From assembly GCA_031973395.1 (NCBI GenBank), contig DALYDD010000004.1, positions 5,172 through 69,171 on the forward strand: 64,000 nt of DNA, in the 5' to 3' direction. Positions 33,651-40,603 of the stretch are shown piece by piece. This stretch comes from DALYDD01 sp031973395 (GTDB taxonomy: Bacteria > Patescibacteriota > Minisyncoccia > Phycocordibacterales > CAIZLB01). The stretch's first letter is position 1, and every line of letters starts with the position of its first letter. The notes below the pieces were generated by a model. The model had not been told where the DNA came from. It made no database searches and saw nothing but the letters and a program-made list of their open reading frames with translations. The position numbers and the translations under genes are program-made.

Positions 33651-34943
33651 CTAGCTCTTGGCCCAAACTGAAGATAACCTATCTTTTTCATTATCAAGCC
33701 AAGTTATCATTTCTTTTGTACGCTTATTTACCAAAGATTGCTGTGGACGAATTTTCGTATCAAATTTAATTGAAAGCAATTTAACATATCTATTACCTTT
33801 TACTAAACTCACAACTAAATCTTCAAGAAAGCTTTTACTTTCAGATGGTTCAAATTCTTTCAGTGCTTCAAGTGCAATATAAGCGTAGGCTGTGGCGTCT
33901 ACTAGAGCAAGCTTAATGTAGTCACCCTTTACCATCATCTCTCTCATCTTCTCTTGCCATTCCTGTTCTGATTTATGCTTATAAAAATCTTCAAGAAGTG
34001 AAATGTGCTCATTGTTCTTGTTATTAAGCAGGATTTGAATTGGCCACGTAAGTCTCTCGTTTTTTATATCAATAAATACATCTTCAGATACCTTCTCACG
34101 TGTAGGCGAATTATTTCCAGTCAAGTCTAGTGCGAAGTCTTGAATATCGTTTACCACCATCATCAACATACCATAGCAGAAAGCATACCTCGTTAATTGC
34201 TTCAATGTGTTGTTTTCAACCTTTTCAGAAAAAAGAGATGTGAGAATAGTAGGAAATCGCTCAATCATATAAGCATTTAAACCGTAAGTGCGTTTCCAAA
34301 CAAATTCCGCAATACTTGAAGCGTCTATTTTCACACCCTCTTTTAGTTCATTTTCCACTAGTTTTAGCTCTGGCTTTAAAATTTGAGCATCTAACTTTCT
34401 ATCTTCTGAAATAGTAAGTGGTAGGAGATTATTCTTATTGAAATTATTATACACATTAAAGAGTGTATCGAATGTTTGACCTAGATATATACCTCTGTAT
34501 ATCTCTTCAGTAAATAATATAAGTTTTTCCTTTTGTTCATTGTTTAGCAATGTTGTTTCATTGATAAAATCAGAATGACAGTCTCTTAAAAAAGTAGCCG
34601 TTTTAAAAGCCGTTATTTTTTTATCTCCAATATATCCAGACTTTCCATCTGCCCCGACATTATAACAATATGCTTGTATCATATTTAATTCCAAAGATGC
34701 ACATAGAAAGTAAAATGCTTCACCAGTCTCTATGTTTAAAATATGTGCAATAAGATATAAGAAATGAGCTCGTGAACTTTGCTTTGATGCAATTTTATCA
34801 AGAGCAAATTCTTTCAACATTAGGGCGACATCTTTATCTTCACATAACAGAGATTTATTTGTTAGAAACGAATTAAGAAACGGAAAATAACTTGCGTGTA
34901 TTTCCTTCATCTGCTGAAACCTTTTTTCTGTTCTATCTAACAT
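33651..34943 (-). CDS. Class I isoprenoid synthase-like protein (element cargo)
   Basis: This 430-residue all-helical protein has a recognisable second aspartate-rich region of prenyl synthases: NDIQD at 265-269, followed by DIKNERLTWPI at 292-302, equivalent to DDxxD and the DLxEGKxTLP segment. The first DDxxD and the FARM region are not visible. Where they are expected (about 88-105) the sequence is NMIQAYCYNVGADGKSG. It may have changed catalysis or be a regulatory subunit. It overlaps the IPP isomerase gene by 11 nt, so both are made together. Prenyl synthases join IPP to allylic diphosphates. The substrate and product length here cannot be told. Confidence 0.65.
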   Translation of the reverse strand: MLDRTEKRFQQMKEIHASYFPFLNSFLTNKSLLCEDKDVALMLKEFALDKIASKQSSRAHFLYLIAHILNIETGEAFYFLCASLELNMIQAYCYNVGADGKSGYIGDKKITAFKTATFLRDCHSDFINETTLLNNEQKEKLILFTEEIYRGIYLGQTFDTLFNVYNNFNKNNLLPLTISEDRKLDAQILKPELKLVENELKEGVKIDASSIAEFVWKRTYGLNAYMIERFPTILTSLFSEKVENNTLKQLTRYAFCYGMLMMVVNDIQDFALDLTGNNSPTREKVSEDVFIDIKNERLTWPIQILLNNKNNEHISLLEDFYKHKSEQEWQEKMREMMVKGDYIKLALVDATAYAYIALEALKEFEPSESKSFLEDLVVSLVKGNRYVKLLSIKFDTKIRPQQSLVNKRTKEMITWLDNEKDRLSSVWAKS

Positions 34944-35451
34944 TGTTGAGAAAGGTTTGGTTATTCATAATAATTTTCAACCATTCTGTATAGAGGGTAG
35001 GATTATTCTCAATATCTTTCTTAAGCTCTGCAATTTTAATCCATTTATATTCTGATACCTCTTCAAAATTTGGATGTGGCTCTTCATCACTGTTACCAAT
35101 AAAGACGTGGTCAAACTCATTTTCAACTAGACCATTTTCTAATTCAACTTTATACATAAAAGTAAACAATTCTTCCAAATCACAATCAATCCCCATTTCT
35201 TCTTGAAGTCTTCTGTGAATTGCCACTCTCAAATTTTCGTTTTCTTTAGGATGACTACAGCACGTATTACTCCATAAACCACCAGAATGATATTTAGCGG
35301 GATTTCTTCTTTGTAGGAGAAGTTCAGTATTTTTATTAAATATAAAAATAGAAAATGCCTCGTGGAGAACACCAGATTTATGTGCTTCCAGTTTTTCAAC
35401 TGTGCCTATCCTGTTTCCTTCTTTATCTACTAGATTTATTAAGTCACCCAT
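34933..35451 (-). CDS. idi: Isopentenyl-diphosphate delta-isomerase type 1 (element cargo)
   Basis: This 172-residue Nudix-fold protein has the IDI-1 active site: the Cys of SNTCCSHP (65) and the Glu of NGLVENEFDHVF (112), plus the Nudix-like helix LRVAIHRRLQEEMGID. It interconverts isopentenyl and dimethylallyl diphosphate. Length and motifs are normal, so it should be active. It is the first gene of the leftward operon of the mobile element, overlapping the prenyl-synthase-like gene. No gene of the MEP or mevalonate pathway is in the window, so the cell may take IPP from elsewhere or from a host. Confidence 0.93.
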   Translation of the reverse strand: MGDLINLVDKEGNRIGTVEKLEAHKSGVLHEAFSIFIFNKNTELLLQRRNPAKYHSGGLWSNTCCSHPKENENLRVAIHRRLQEEMGIDCDLEELFTFMYKVELENGLVENEFDHVFIGNSDEEPHPNFEEVSEYKWIKIAELKKDIENNPTLYTEWLKIIMNNQTFLNNVR

Positions 35452-35665
35452 AATTATTTGACCATAATATCAAAAATTTCTCAAAACATCTAGACATTCA
35501 CGACGTTCACACTTGAGAAATAATTTGCACAAAAAAGTAGCTCTTTTTCGACTAATTTCGCCTAATTTATATCAAGACAACCCGAACCCTTTATAAAACT
35601 CTGTTTTTATTGTAAAGTTCACAATGTTCACCACGTTCATTTTTGTGAACGTGTGTACGATGTGA
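35452..35665. other. Divergent control region of the mobile element
   Basis: 214 bp between the leftward isoprenoid operon and the rightward genes. It holds the TTCAC site at 35497-35510 and the large dyad at 35618-35668, and otherwise AT-rich promoter-like DNA. No gene is visible. Confidence 0.6.
35497..35510. promoter_or_regulatory. TTCAC-N4-TTCAC site upstream of idi
   Basis: TTCACGACGTTCAC lies about 46 bp upstream of the idi start codon. The position suits control of the isoprenoid operon. Confidence 0.45.
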
Positions 35666-35668
35666 ATG
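35618..35668. promoter_or_regulatory. Large dyad of TTCAC repeats
   Basis: Three half-sites at 9-nt spacing (TTCACAATG, TTCACCACG, TTCAT from 35618) face an imperfect mirror image (TGAACGTG ... TGTGAA, 35646-35666) across a T-rich centre. It ends at the start of the first rightward gene. It could be an operator or an iteron-type replication origin. Confidence 0.5.
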
Positions 35669-35671
35669 TAT

Positions 35672-37066
35672 ATGAAATTGAGTGGTAATGACAAAAAAAT
35701 ACTAGAGACACTTTTCAATATGCGAGGCGGTTATGTCTTGGATTTTTCCGATAGACGGATGACGGAGTTTTTCAAGGAAGAATTTGGGATAAATATCTAT
35801 GATGAGAAATACGACTTTGATTTTCCAAGTAAATCCAAGGCTAACCGTTTGCGTGGTATCTGGCTCAAAGAGGATGTGTTGGTTGTGGGACAGATAATCC
35901 TATCCCTCGTGGACTACTATGAGACAAGTCTTCTTGTTGAGAATAAAGAGATACCACAGAATACCAAAGACCTTATTCAAAAAGGACGTGAAATTGGTGC
36001 AAGATTGCTTTTCAATGAAATGGCGAGAGGCAATGAACCGATAGTCAAAGCTATTACTGACAAGACAGCCCTCATCAGAAACTTCAATTCTATTGATTAC
36101 AAAGCTCTCAAAACCAATGAGAAAATATACTTATTGAAGGTCCTGTATTCATATTACGAAGCCATCATACGAACATACTACGGCTCTGGTTTATTTTTCT
36201 TAACCTCTGGCATTGATGACCTGAATGACTACTTCAAAGTACTACGAAAAAGGATAATAGAAATTATCGCTTCAGATGACACGTTTTTGGATATAAAGAA
36301 CAGCCACGCCTACACGCAAATTATCGAACCTATCACAAGCCTGTATGTGAGTGCCGAGTTTTTGGACGCTATTTGGGATGATGCAATACTCCCTTCGATT
36401 ATCAATATGCGTGAAGATATTGCTGATAAGGACCTATTTGAAAATCAGTCTGAAGTACACCAAGAGACAGGTATAGGATTACCACTTTTCCTTGAAGCGA
36501 TTAAAAGAGAAATGGAAAAGATGAAAAAATATCTGGACCAGAGGACAAAAAGCTTTTATGCTACTGACTTACCGAAACATAAAGAGGTTTTTGAAAAAGC
36601 TTCTGGCGAGCCGAAAAAAGATGATGTCATAAAGCACGAACACACCCATCTTTTCAAAAATAGTATCCAAGAGAAAGAGATAGTCCTAAACCACAAGTTC
36701 GAGGATGGTAAACCAAGCACTAACTACATCACTAAAAAGGGCGATGATTTCTACTATAAAGGTCTTCATATTCTCGCCAACAAGAAAAATAATGATTACT
36801 ACAAGGTATTTTCTGCTCTGTACGCAAAACTTCCCGATGGTGGTGAAATATCATACAAAGACCTTATTTCTGAAATAAAAAGCCGTATGTCTGACCAAAA
36901 GAATAAGACAGATGATGAGATGCAGAAGTTTATTCAAAGAAACCTTACCGATAGAGGTAACGGCTTTATGAGATACGCAAACATACCAGAGACAGAAGAC
37001 AACGGAAAGCCACTTATCTCTGTCATTCGTGGCACTGGAGTAGTGTTCAATAACAAAACAGGCTAG
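35672..37066 (+). CDS. Two-domain protein of the mobile element, unknown function
   Basis: This protein of about 464 residues has an N-terminal domain (GGYVLDFSDRRMTEFF ... SKSKANRLRGIWLKED, residues 15-75) that resembles from memory the N-terminal module of many bacterial proteins linked to abortive infection or defence. A helical middle follows. A C-terminal winged-helix-like part (VFSALYAKLPDGGEISYKDL ... FIQRNLTDRGNGFMRYANI) is DNA-binding in style. A second in-frame ATG at 35666 exists; AATGTAT directly before ATG also occurs in other element genes, which is why 35672 is preferred. It may control the element or defend it. Confidence 0.55.
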   Translation: MKLSGNDKKILETLFNMRGGYVLDFSDRRMTEFFKEEFGINIYDEKYDFDFPSKSKANRLRGIWLKEDVLVVGQIILSLVDYYETSLLVENKEIPQNTKDLIQKGREIGARLLFNEMARGNEPIVKAITDKTALIRNFNSIDYKALKTNEKIYLLKVLYSYYEAIIRTYYGSGLFFLTSGIDDLNDYFKVLRKRIIEIIASDDTFLDIKNSHAYTQIIEPITSLYVSAEFLDAIWDDAILPSIINMREDIADKDLFENQSEVHQETGIGLPLFLEAIKREMEKMKKYLDQRTKSFYATDLPKHKEVFEKASGEPKKDDVIKHEHTHLFKNSIQEKEIVLNHKFEDGKPSTNYITKKGDDFYYKGLHILANKKNNDYYKVFSALYAKLPDGGEISYKDLISEIKSRMSDQKNKTDDEMQKFIQRNLTDRGNGFMRYANIPETEDNGKPLISVIRGTGVVFNNKTG

Positions 37067-37105
37067 TTCCTGACTTTTCCTGAAAAATAATTATAGACTG
37101 TCCCG

Positions 37106-37134
37106 AAACACCCTTGAAATACGGGGTGTTTTTC
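37106..37134 (+). terminator. Terminator inside the element
   Basis: AAACACCC and GGGGTGTTTTT flank a short loop, about 40 bp past the previous stop codon. The rest of the 174-bp gap holds only a 14-codon frame. Confidence 0.6.
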
Positions 37135-37246
37135 TATTTACAGGAAATCAAATGAAATACGCAGAACATTCTCAAAAGGCAAAAATTGGTATGTAGCTTT
37201 TCTTGGCGGAAGTACACATATCAATAAAACACCAATATAAATGTTT

Positions 37247-37528
37247 ATGAAAAAACACATAGCAGAAGTTCCTCTCGACGATTATAAGAACTATTACTAC
37301 TCAAACGACATTGATGTCGCATCGGTACTCGTGTGCAAGGGATACACGCTCGAAGATGTGGTCCCCATCTCAAACAATAAGGCGACTTTTGTCTTCAAAA
37401 ATCATCCTGCCATCACCGATGCAGTTGATGGATTTTGGAGTAACCGAATTGAGGTCCATCCTCTTGAATTTGCCAACGCTCGCAAGAACCTGAAGTCTCG
37501 CATTTTTGGTATGCGAAAAGATTACTAA
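37247..37528 (+). CDS. DUF5659-like small protein
   Basis: This protein of about 93 residues has the pattern YYYSNDIDVASVLVCKGYTLEDVVPISNNKATFVFKNH ... VDGFWSNRIEVHPLEFANARKNLKSRI, which I recognise as similar to DUF5659 proteins found on many mobile elements of CPR and other bacteria. The function of that family is unknown. ATG 37247 is preferred to 37241 on the start-context pattern. It precedes the ATPase gene by 18 bp. Confidence 0.6.
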   Translation: MKKHIAEVPLDDYKNYYYSNDIDVASVLVCKGYTLEDVVPISNNKATFVFKNHPAITDAVDGFWSNRIEVHPLEFANARKNLKSRIFGMRKDY

Positions 37529-37546
37529 CCACTAATAAAAATGTAT

Positions 37547-38917
37547 ATGCAAAACAATGAAGAAAAAATAATAAAGCCAATACTAAAAACTGCCATCTTC
37601 ACCACAGATACTCTCTACGAAATGGTTTTTGACCGCAATGCAAACAAGACATCTTTCACCAAAATAAACCGTGATGGAACGATTGAATATCTCCTCGAAG
37701 AAGTTGATATTGATGGTAGAAAATACAAACCACTTCCACCAACTTACAACCTCGTAGACAAAGACGTGATACTTTTCCCATCCGTTGCTACCGAGTATCA
37801 AAGTGAGGAAGAAATACTCAAAGAGATACAGACCTTCATACACAAATACCTAGACATCTCTGAAGTGTTCGAACAGATAGCCACTTATTATGTCCTCTTT
37901 ACTTGGATGTTTGATAAGTTCAACGAGGTCCCATATCTCCGTGCCATAGGCGACTTTGGTAGCGGTAAATCTCGCTTTATTCAAGCTATAGGCATCCTAT
38001 GCTACAAACCTGTGTTTACGGGCGGTGCGACTACTCCTAGCCCCATATTTCGCATTGTAAACGAGGTACACGGCACACTTATCATTGATGAAGCCGACTT
38101 CAAGTTCTCTGATATGACCTCTGAAATCGTAAAGATTTTGAACACTGGATACCAGAGAGGTATGCCAGTCTTGAGGTCCGAAGGCAAAGGTACTTTTGAG
38201 GTAAAAGCGTATGACGTTTTCTGTCCGAAGATAGTCGCTACTCGTGAGACATTTTCTGATAAGGCACTTGAAAGCCGATTTCTCGTCGAAGAAATGGGTG
38301 CAGGAAAACTGCGTGCAGATATTCCAAGAACACTCGATGAGAGCTTTTACAAAGAAGCTGAACTCATCAGAAATAAGCTTTTGATGTGGCGATTGAAAAA
38401 CTACTTTGAGCCTATCGAGCGAAGACACGACCTCATCGAAGGTATACATCCTCGCCTCAATCAGATAGTGATGCCATTGCTTTCAATTATCAAAGACGAA
38501 GCGATACGTGAGCACCTCAAAACATTCATCGTGAAATACAATACAGACCTTGTAGCTGACCGAGGACTTTCTTGGGAAAGCGACATCGTGTTTGCGGTAC
38601 TAAAACTTGAATACGAATTGAAGGTCCACGAAATTACCGTCAAACAGATAACTGATGAAGTAAACAAGGAAATCGACATCACTGACGACACACTACAAGC
38701 TCGAAAAGTCGGATGGTATCTACGTTCAAAGTTACAGCTCAAACCATACAAAACACGAAAAGGTTTTGTGCTCTCCTTCAAGGAAAATAAAAAGCGACTT
38801 GATATGTGGAAAGAACGCTTCGGCATAACCGATGCGGATATTCGAGGTGAACAAGTGAATGTCGTGAACGATACCAAAACAGTAGATGCACCAACGGCTG
38901 AAGAGCTTGGATTTTAA
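37547..38917 (+). CDS. Replication-type P-loop ATPase (primase/helicase-like) of the element
   Basis: This protein of about 456 residues has a Walker A motif GDFGSGKSRF, a Walker B-type TLIIDEADF, a sensor-like CPKIVATRE and an arginine-rich segment (LESRFLVEEM) in the order seen in superfamily 3 helicase/DnaB-like ATPases linked to element primases (DUF3631-like). A winged-helix-like C-terminus follows (ITVKQITDEVNKEIDITDDTLQARKVGWYLRSKL). It probably unwinds or loads replication proteins at the element's origin. A TTCAC-type site lies inside the coding region near 38862. ATG 37541 is also in frame. Confidence 0.75.
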   Translation: MQNNEEKIIKPILKTAIFTTDTLYEMVFDRNANKTSFTKINRDGTIEYLLEEVDIDGRKYKPLPPTYNLVDKDVILFPSVATEYQSEEEILKEIQTFIHKYLDISEVFEQIATYYVLFTWMFDKFNEVPYLRAIGDFGSGKSRFIQAIGILCYKPVFTGGATTPSPIFRIVNEVHGTLIIDEADFKFSDMTSEIVKILNTGYQRGMPVLRSEGKGTFEVKAYDVFCPKIVATRETFSDKALESRFLVEEMGAGKLRADIPRTLDESFYKEAELIRNKLLMWRLKNYFEPIERRHDLIEGIHPRLNQIVMPLLSIIKDEAIREHLKTFIVKYNTDLVADRGLSWESDIVFAVLKLEYELKVHEITVKQITDEVNKEIDITDDTLQARKVGWYLRSKLQLKPYKTRKGFVLSFKENKKRLDMWKERFGITDADIRGEQVNVVNDTKTVDAPTAEELGF

Positions 38918-38937
38918 TCATTAACTAAGTCAAAACA

Positions 38938-39195
38938 ATGGAAGAAAAAATCATATTCGAGACTGGCTATACAGAAGACGAGATACAAAGCTTCTCTGAA
39001 GCAAATTATGGGCGTGAGCTGACAGAAATTGAGATACACAGAATGAGAGACTATTTGTGGGATGACGATGATGTGTCTTGGGCACGAATAGAACTGATGG
39101 CAAAAGCAATCGAGGCGGTAATGGATAACGAAGGCAACCAATGGAAATCGGTAGACGAAGATTATCAATCTAATTCAAAACAAAATGAGCGATAA
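38938..39195 (+). CDS. Small acidic protein of the element
   Basis: This 85-residue protein has a high Glu/Asp content (MEEKIIFETGYTEDEIQSFSEA ... WDDDDVSWARIELMAKAIEAVMDNEG) and is predicted helical. It overlaps the next gene by 11 nt. No family is recognised. It sits in the rightward operon between the ATPase and the KHGL-type protein. Confidence 0.5.
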   Translation: MEEKIIFETGYTEDEIQSFSEANYGRELTEIEIHRMRDYLWDDDDVSWARIELMAKAIEAVMDNEGNQWKSVDEDYQSNSKQNER

Positions 39196-39691
39196 AAGTG
39201 GTCCAAAAACAGACGAAGGAAAAGCTGTATCAAAATACAATGCCATAAAGCACGGCTTGCTTACCAAAGAAGTCCTTGTTGATGCTGACGAAGTGAATGA
39301 CCTTAATCAACTCAAGGAAGCGTTATACGAAGCCCTAGACCCTGTAGGTCCAATGGAAAACCTACTCGTGGACCGCATTATCTCAAACGCTTGGAGACTG
39401 CGAAGAGCTATCCAAGTCGAGACCAAAACTATGGAGTGGTATCAGAACGATTTTGACTTTTTCCCTGTAGGACAAAGCGAAGAACAGCAAGCACGAAAAA
39501 GCGTAAAGAATATGTTGAGCAATGACAGTGTAGACACCATCCTTCGCTACGAAACTACCATCGAACGAAGCCTCTTTCGAGCACTCCACGAACTAGAACG
39601 TTTACAGGCAAAAAGGAACGGAAAAGATGTCCAAGTTCCTGCCGTGGTCGATGTAAATCTCGATAGTTCGTTTCGCAAAAATGAACTGTAA
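39185..39691 (+). CDS. Element protein with GPKT...KHGL motif
   Basis: This 168-residue protein begins SGPKTDEGKAVSKYNAIKHGLLTKE, a motif common in uncharacterised proteins of many bacterial mobile elements and genomes, followed by a helical body (LLVDRIISNAWRLRRAIQVETKTMEW). A DNA-packaging or DNA-binding role has been suggested for such proteins, but I cannot support it from sequence alone. It overlaps the preceding acidic protein. Confidence 0.5.
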   Translation: MSDKSGPKTDEGKAVSKYNAIKHGLLTKEVLVDADEVNDLNQLKEALYEALDPVGPMENLLVDRIISNAWRLRRAIQVETKTMEWYQNDFDFFPVGQSEEQQARKSVKNMLSNDSVDTILRYETTIERSLFRALHELERLQAKRNGKDVQVPAVVDVNLDSSFRKNEL

Positions 39692-39734
39692 AAACGGTTA
39701 AACCCTATTGATTTCGGACACTTAACAAACCTTT

Positions 39735-40352
39735 ATGAGCAAATCAGAAGCTGACTGGTGCAAGAAAATAGAAATATGGTGGTTACTTCGAGACATAAAA
39801 GAAAAAGGTGGCTACAAATACACTACCATATCTTGGGGTGAAGACGGCTCTCGTGGAAGTATATCGGTCCAAGTATCTGTATGCGATGAAGAAAAATACG
39901 CTCGCTTTATCTACACCCAAATAGACAACTCTACAGGTGAAAAGAAGGACTATGACTATAAGGTCCCGATAATCGAAACTCCCTGTCATTTTGGCGGTAC
40001 TCGATACTGGTTCAAGTGCAATCTCTACAAGAATAATCAGTATTGCGGACGACGTGTCGGTGTCCTCTATAAAGATGGAAACTGGTTCGGATGCCGACAT
40101 TGCTACGAACTTACCTACGCCTCAAGAAAAGTGAATAAGCGATACAAACACTATCCGATGTTTCGGGTCCTTGAGATTGATGCAGAAATCGAAAAGCTTG
40201 AACAAAAAGCGAAGCGTTATACCTACAAAGGCGTACCCACAAAAAGACGACAAAAACTAGTGAAACTCTATCAAGAAGCATCTCGCAATTATCGTGCATT
40301 TTCTGACACAGAAAAGGGTCTTAACGTGCACAAAAAAGGTCGAAGATTTTAG
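39735..40352 (+). CDS. Zinc-ribbon protein of the element
   Basis: This 205-residue protein has a beta-rich N-terminal half, a zinc ribbon formed by CNLYKNNQYCGRRVGVLYKDGNWFGCRHC (about residues 95-123), and a basic helical C-terminal tail (EKLEQKAKRYTYKGVPTKRRQKL). I recognise the ETPCHFGGTRYWFKC ... CGRRVG ... FGCRHC pattern from proteins carried on many prophage-like elements. Nucleic acid binding is likely and the exact role unknown. Confidence 0.6.
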   Translation: MSKSEADWCKKIEIWWLLRDIKEKGGYKYTTISWGEDGSRGSISVQVSVCDEEKYARFIYTQIDNSTGEKKDYDYKVPIIETPCHFGGTRYWFKCNLYKNNQYCGRRVGVLYKDGNWFGCRHCYELTYASRKVNKRYKHYPMFRVLEIDAEIEKLEQKAKRYTYKGVPTKRRQKLVKLYQEASRNYRAFSDTEKGLNVHKKGRRF

Positions 40353-40366
40353 CAAAAAATGATATT

Positions 40367-40603
40367 ATGAACTCATTACACGAAAGCCAAAATAATACCC
40401 TCACGGTTGAGAATACTGGAAAGCTTTTGTGTGATGAGAAGGCATCTGTAGTTCTCTCAAAGGACACACTCAATGCTCTTGAAGAGCTTGGCGATGTATT
40501 GAGAGGTATTCATAAAAGGATGGTATTTGAAGGATACGAAATTGTGGATGGAAACATTCGCAAACTAGTGCCTCAAAATGTAAATGTATATGAAAAAGTC
40601 TAG
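40367..40603 (+). CDS. Small protein upstream of the recombinase
   Basis: This 78-residue protein has a central helix (LSKDTLNALEELGDVLRGIHKRM). It overlaps the recombinase gene start by up to 20 nt, which couples their translation. It may be a recombination directionality factor by position, but has no clear DNA-binding motif. Confidence 0.45.
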   Translation: MNSLHESQNNTLTVENTGKLLCDEKASVVLSKDTLNALEELGDVLRGIHKRMVFEGYEIVDGNIRKLVPQNVNVYEKV

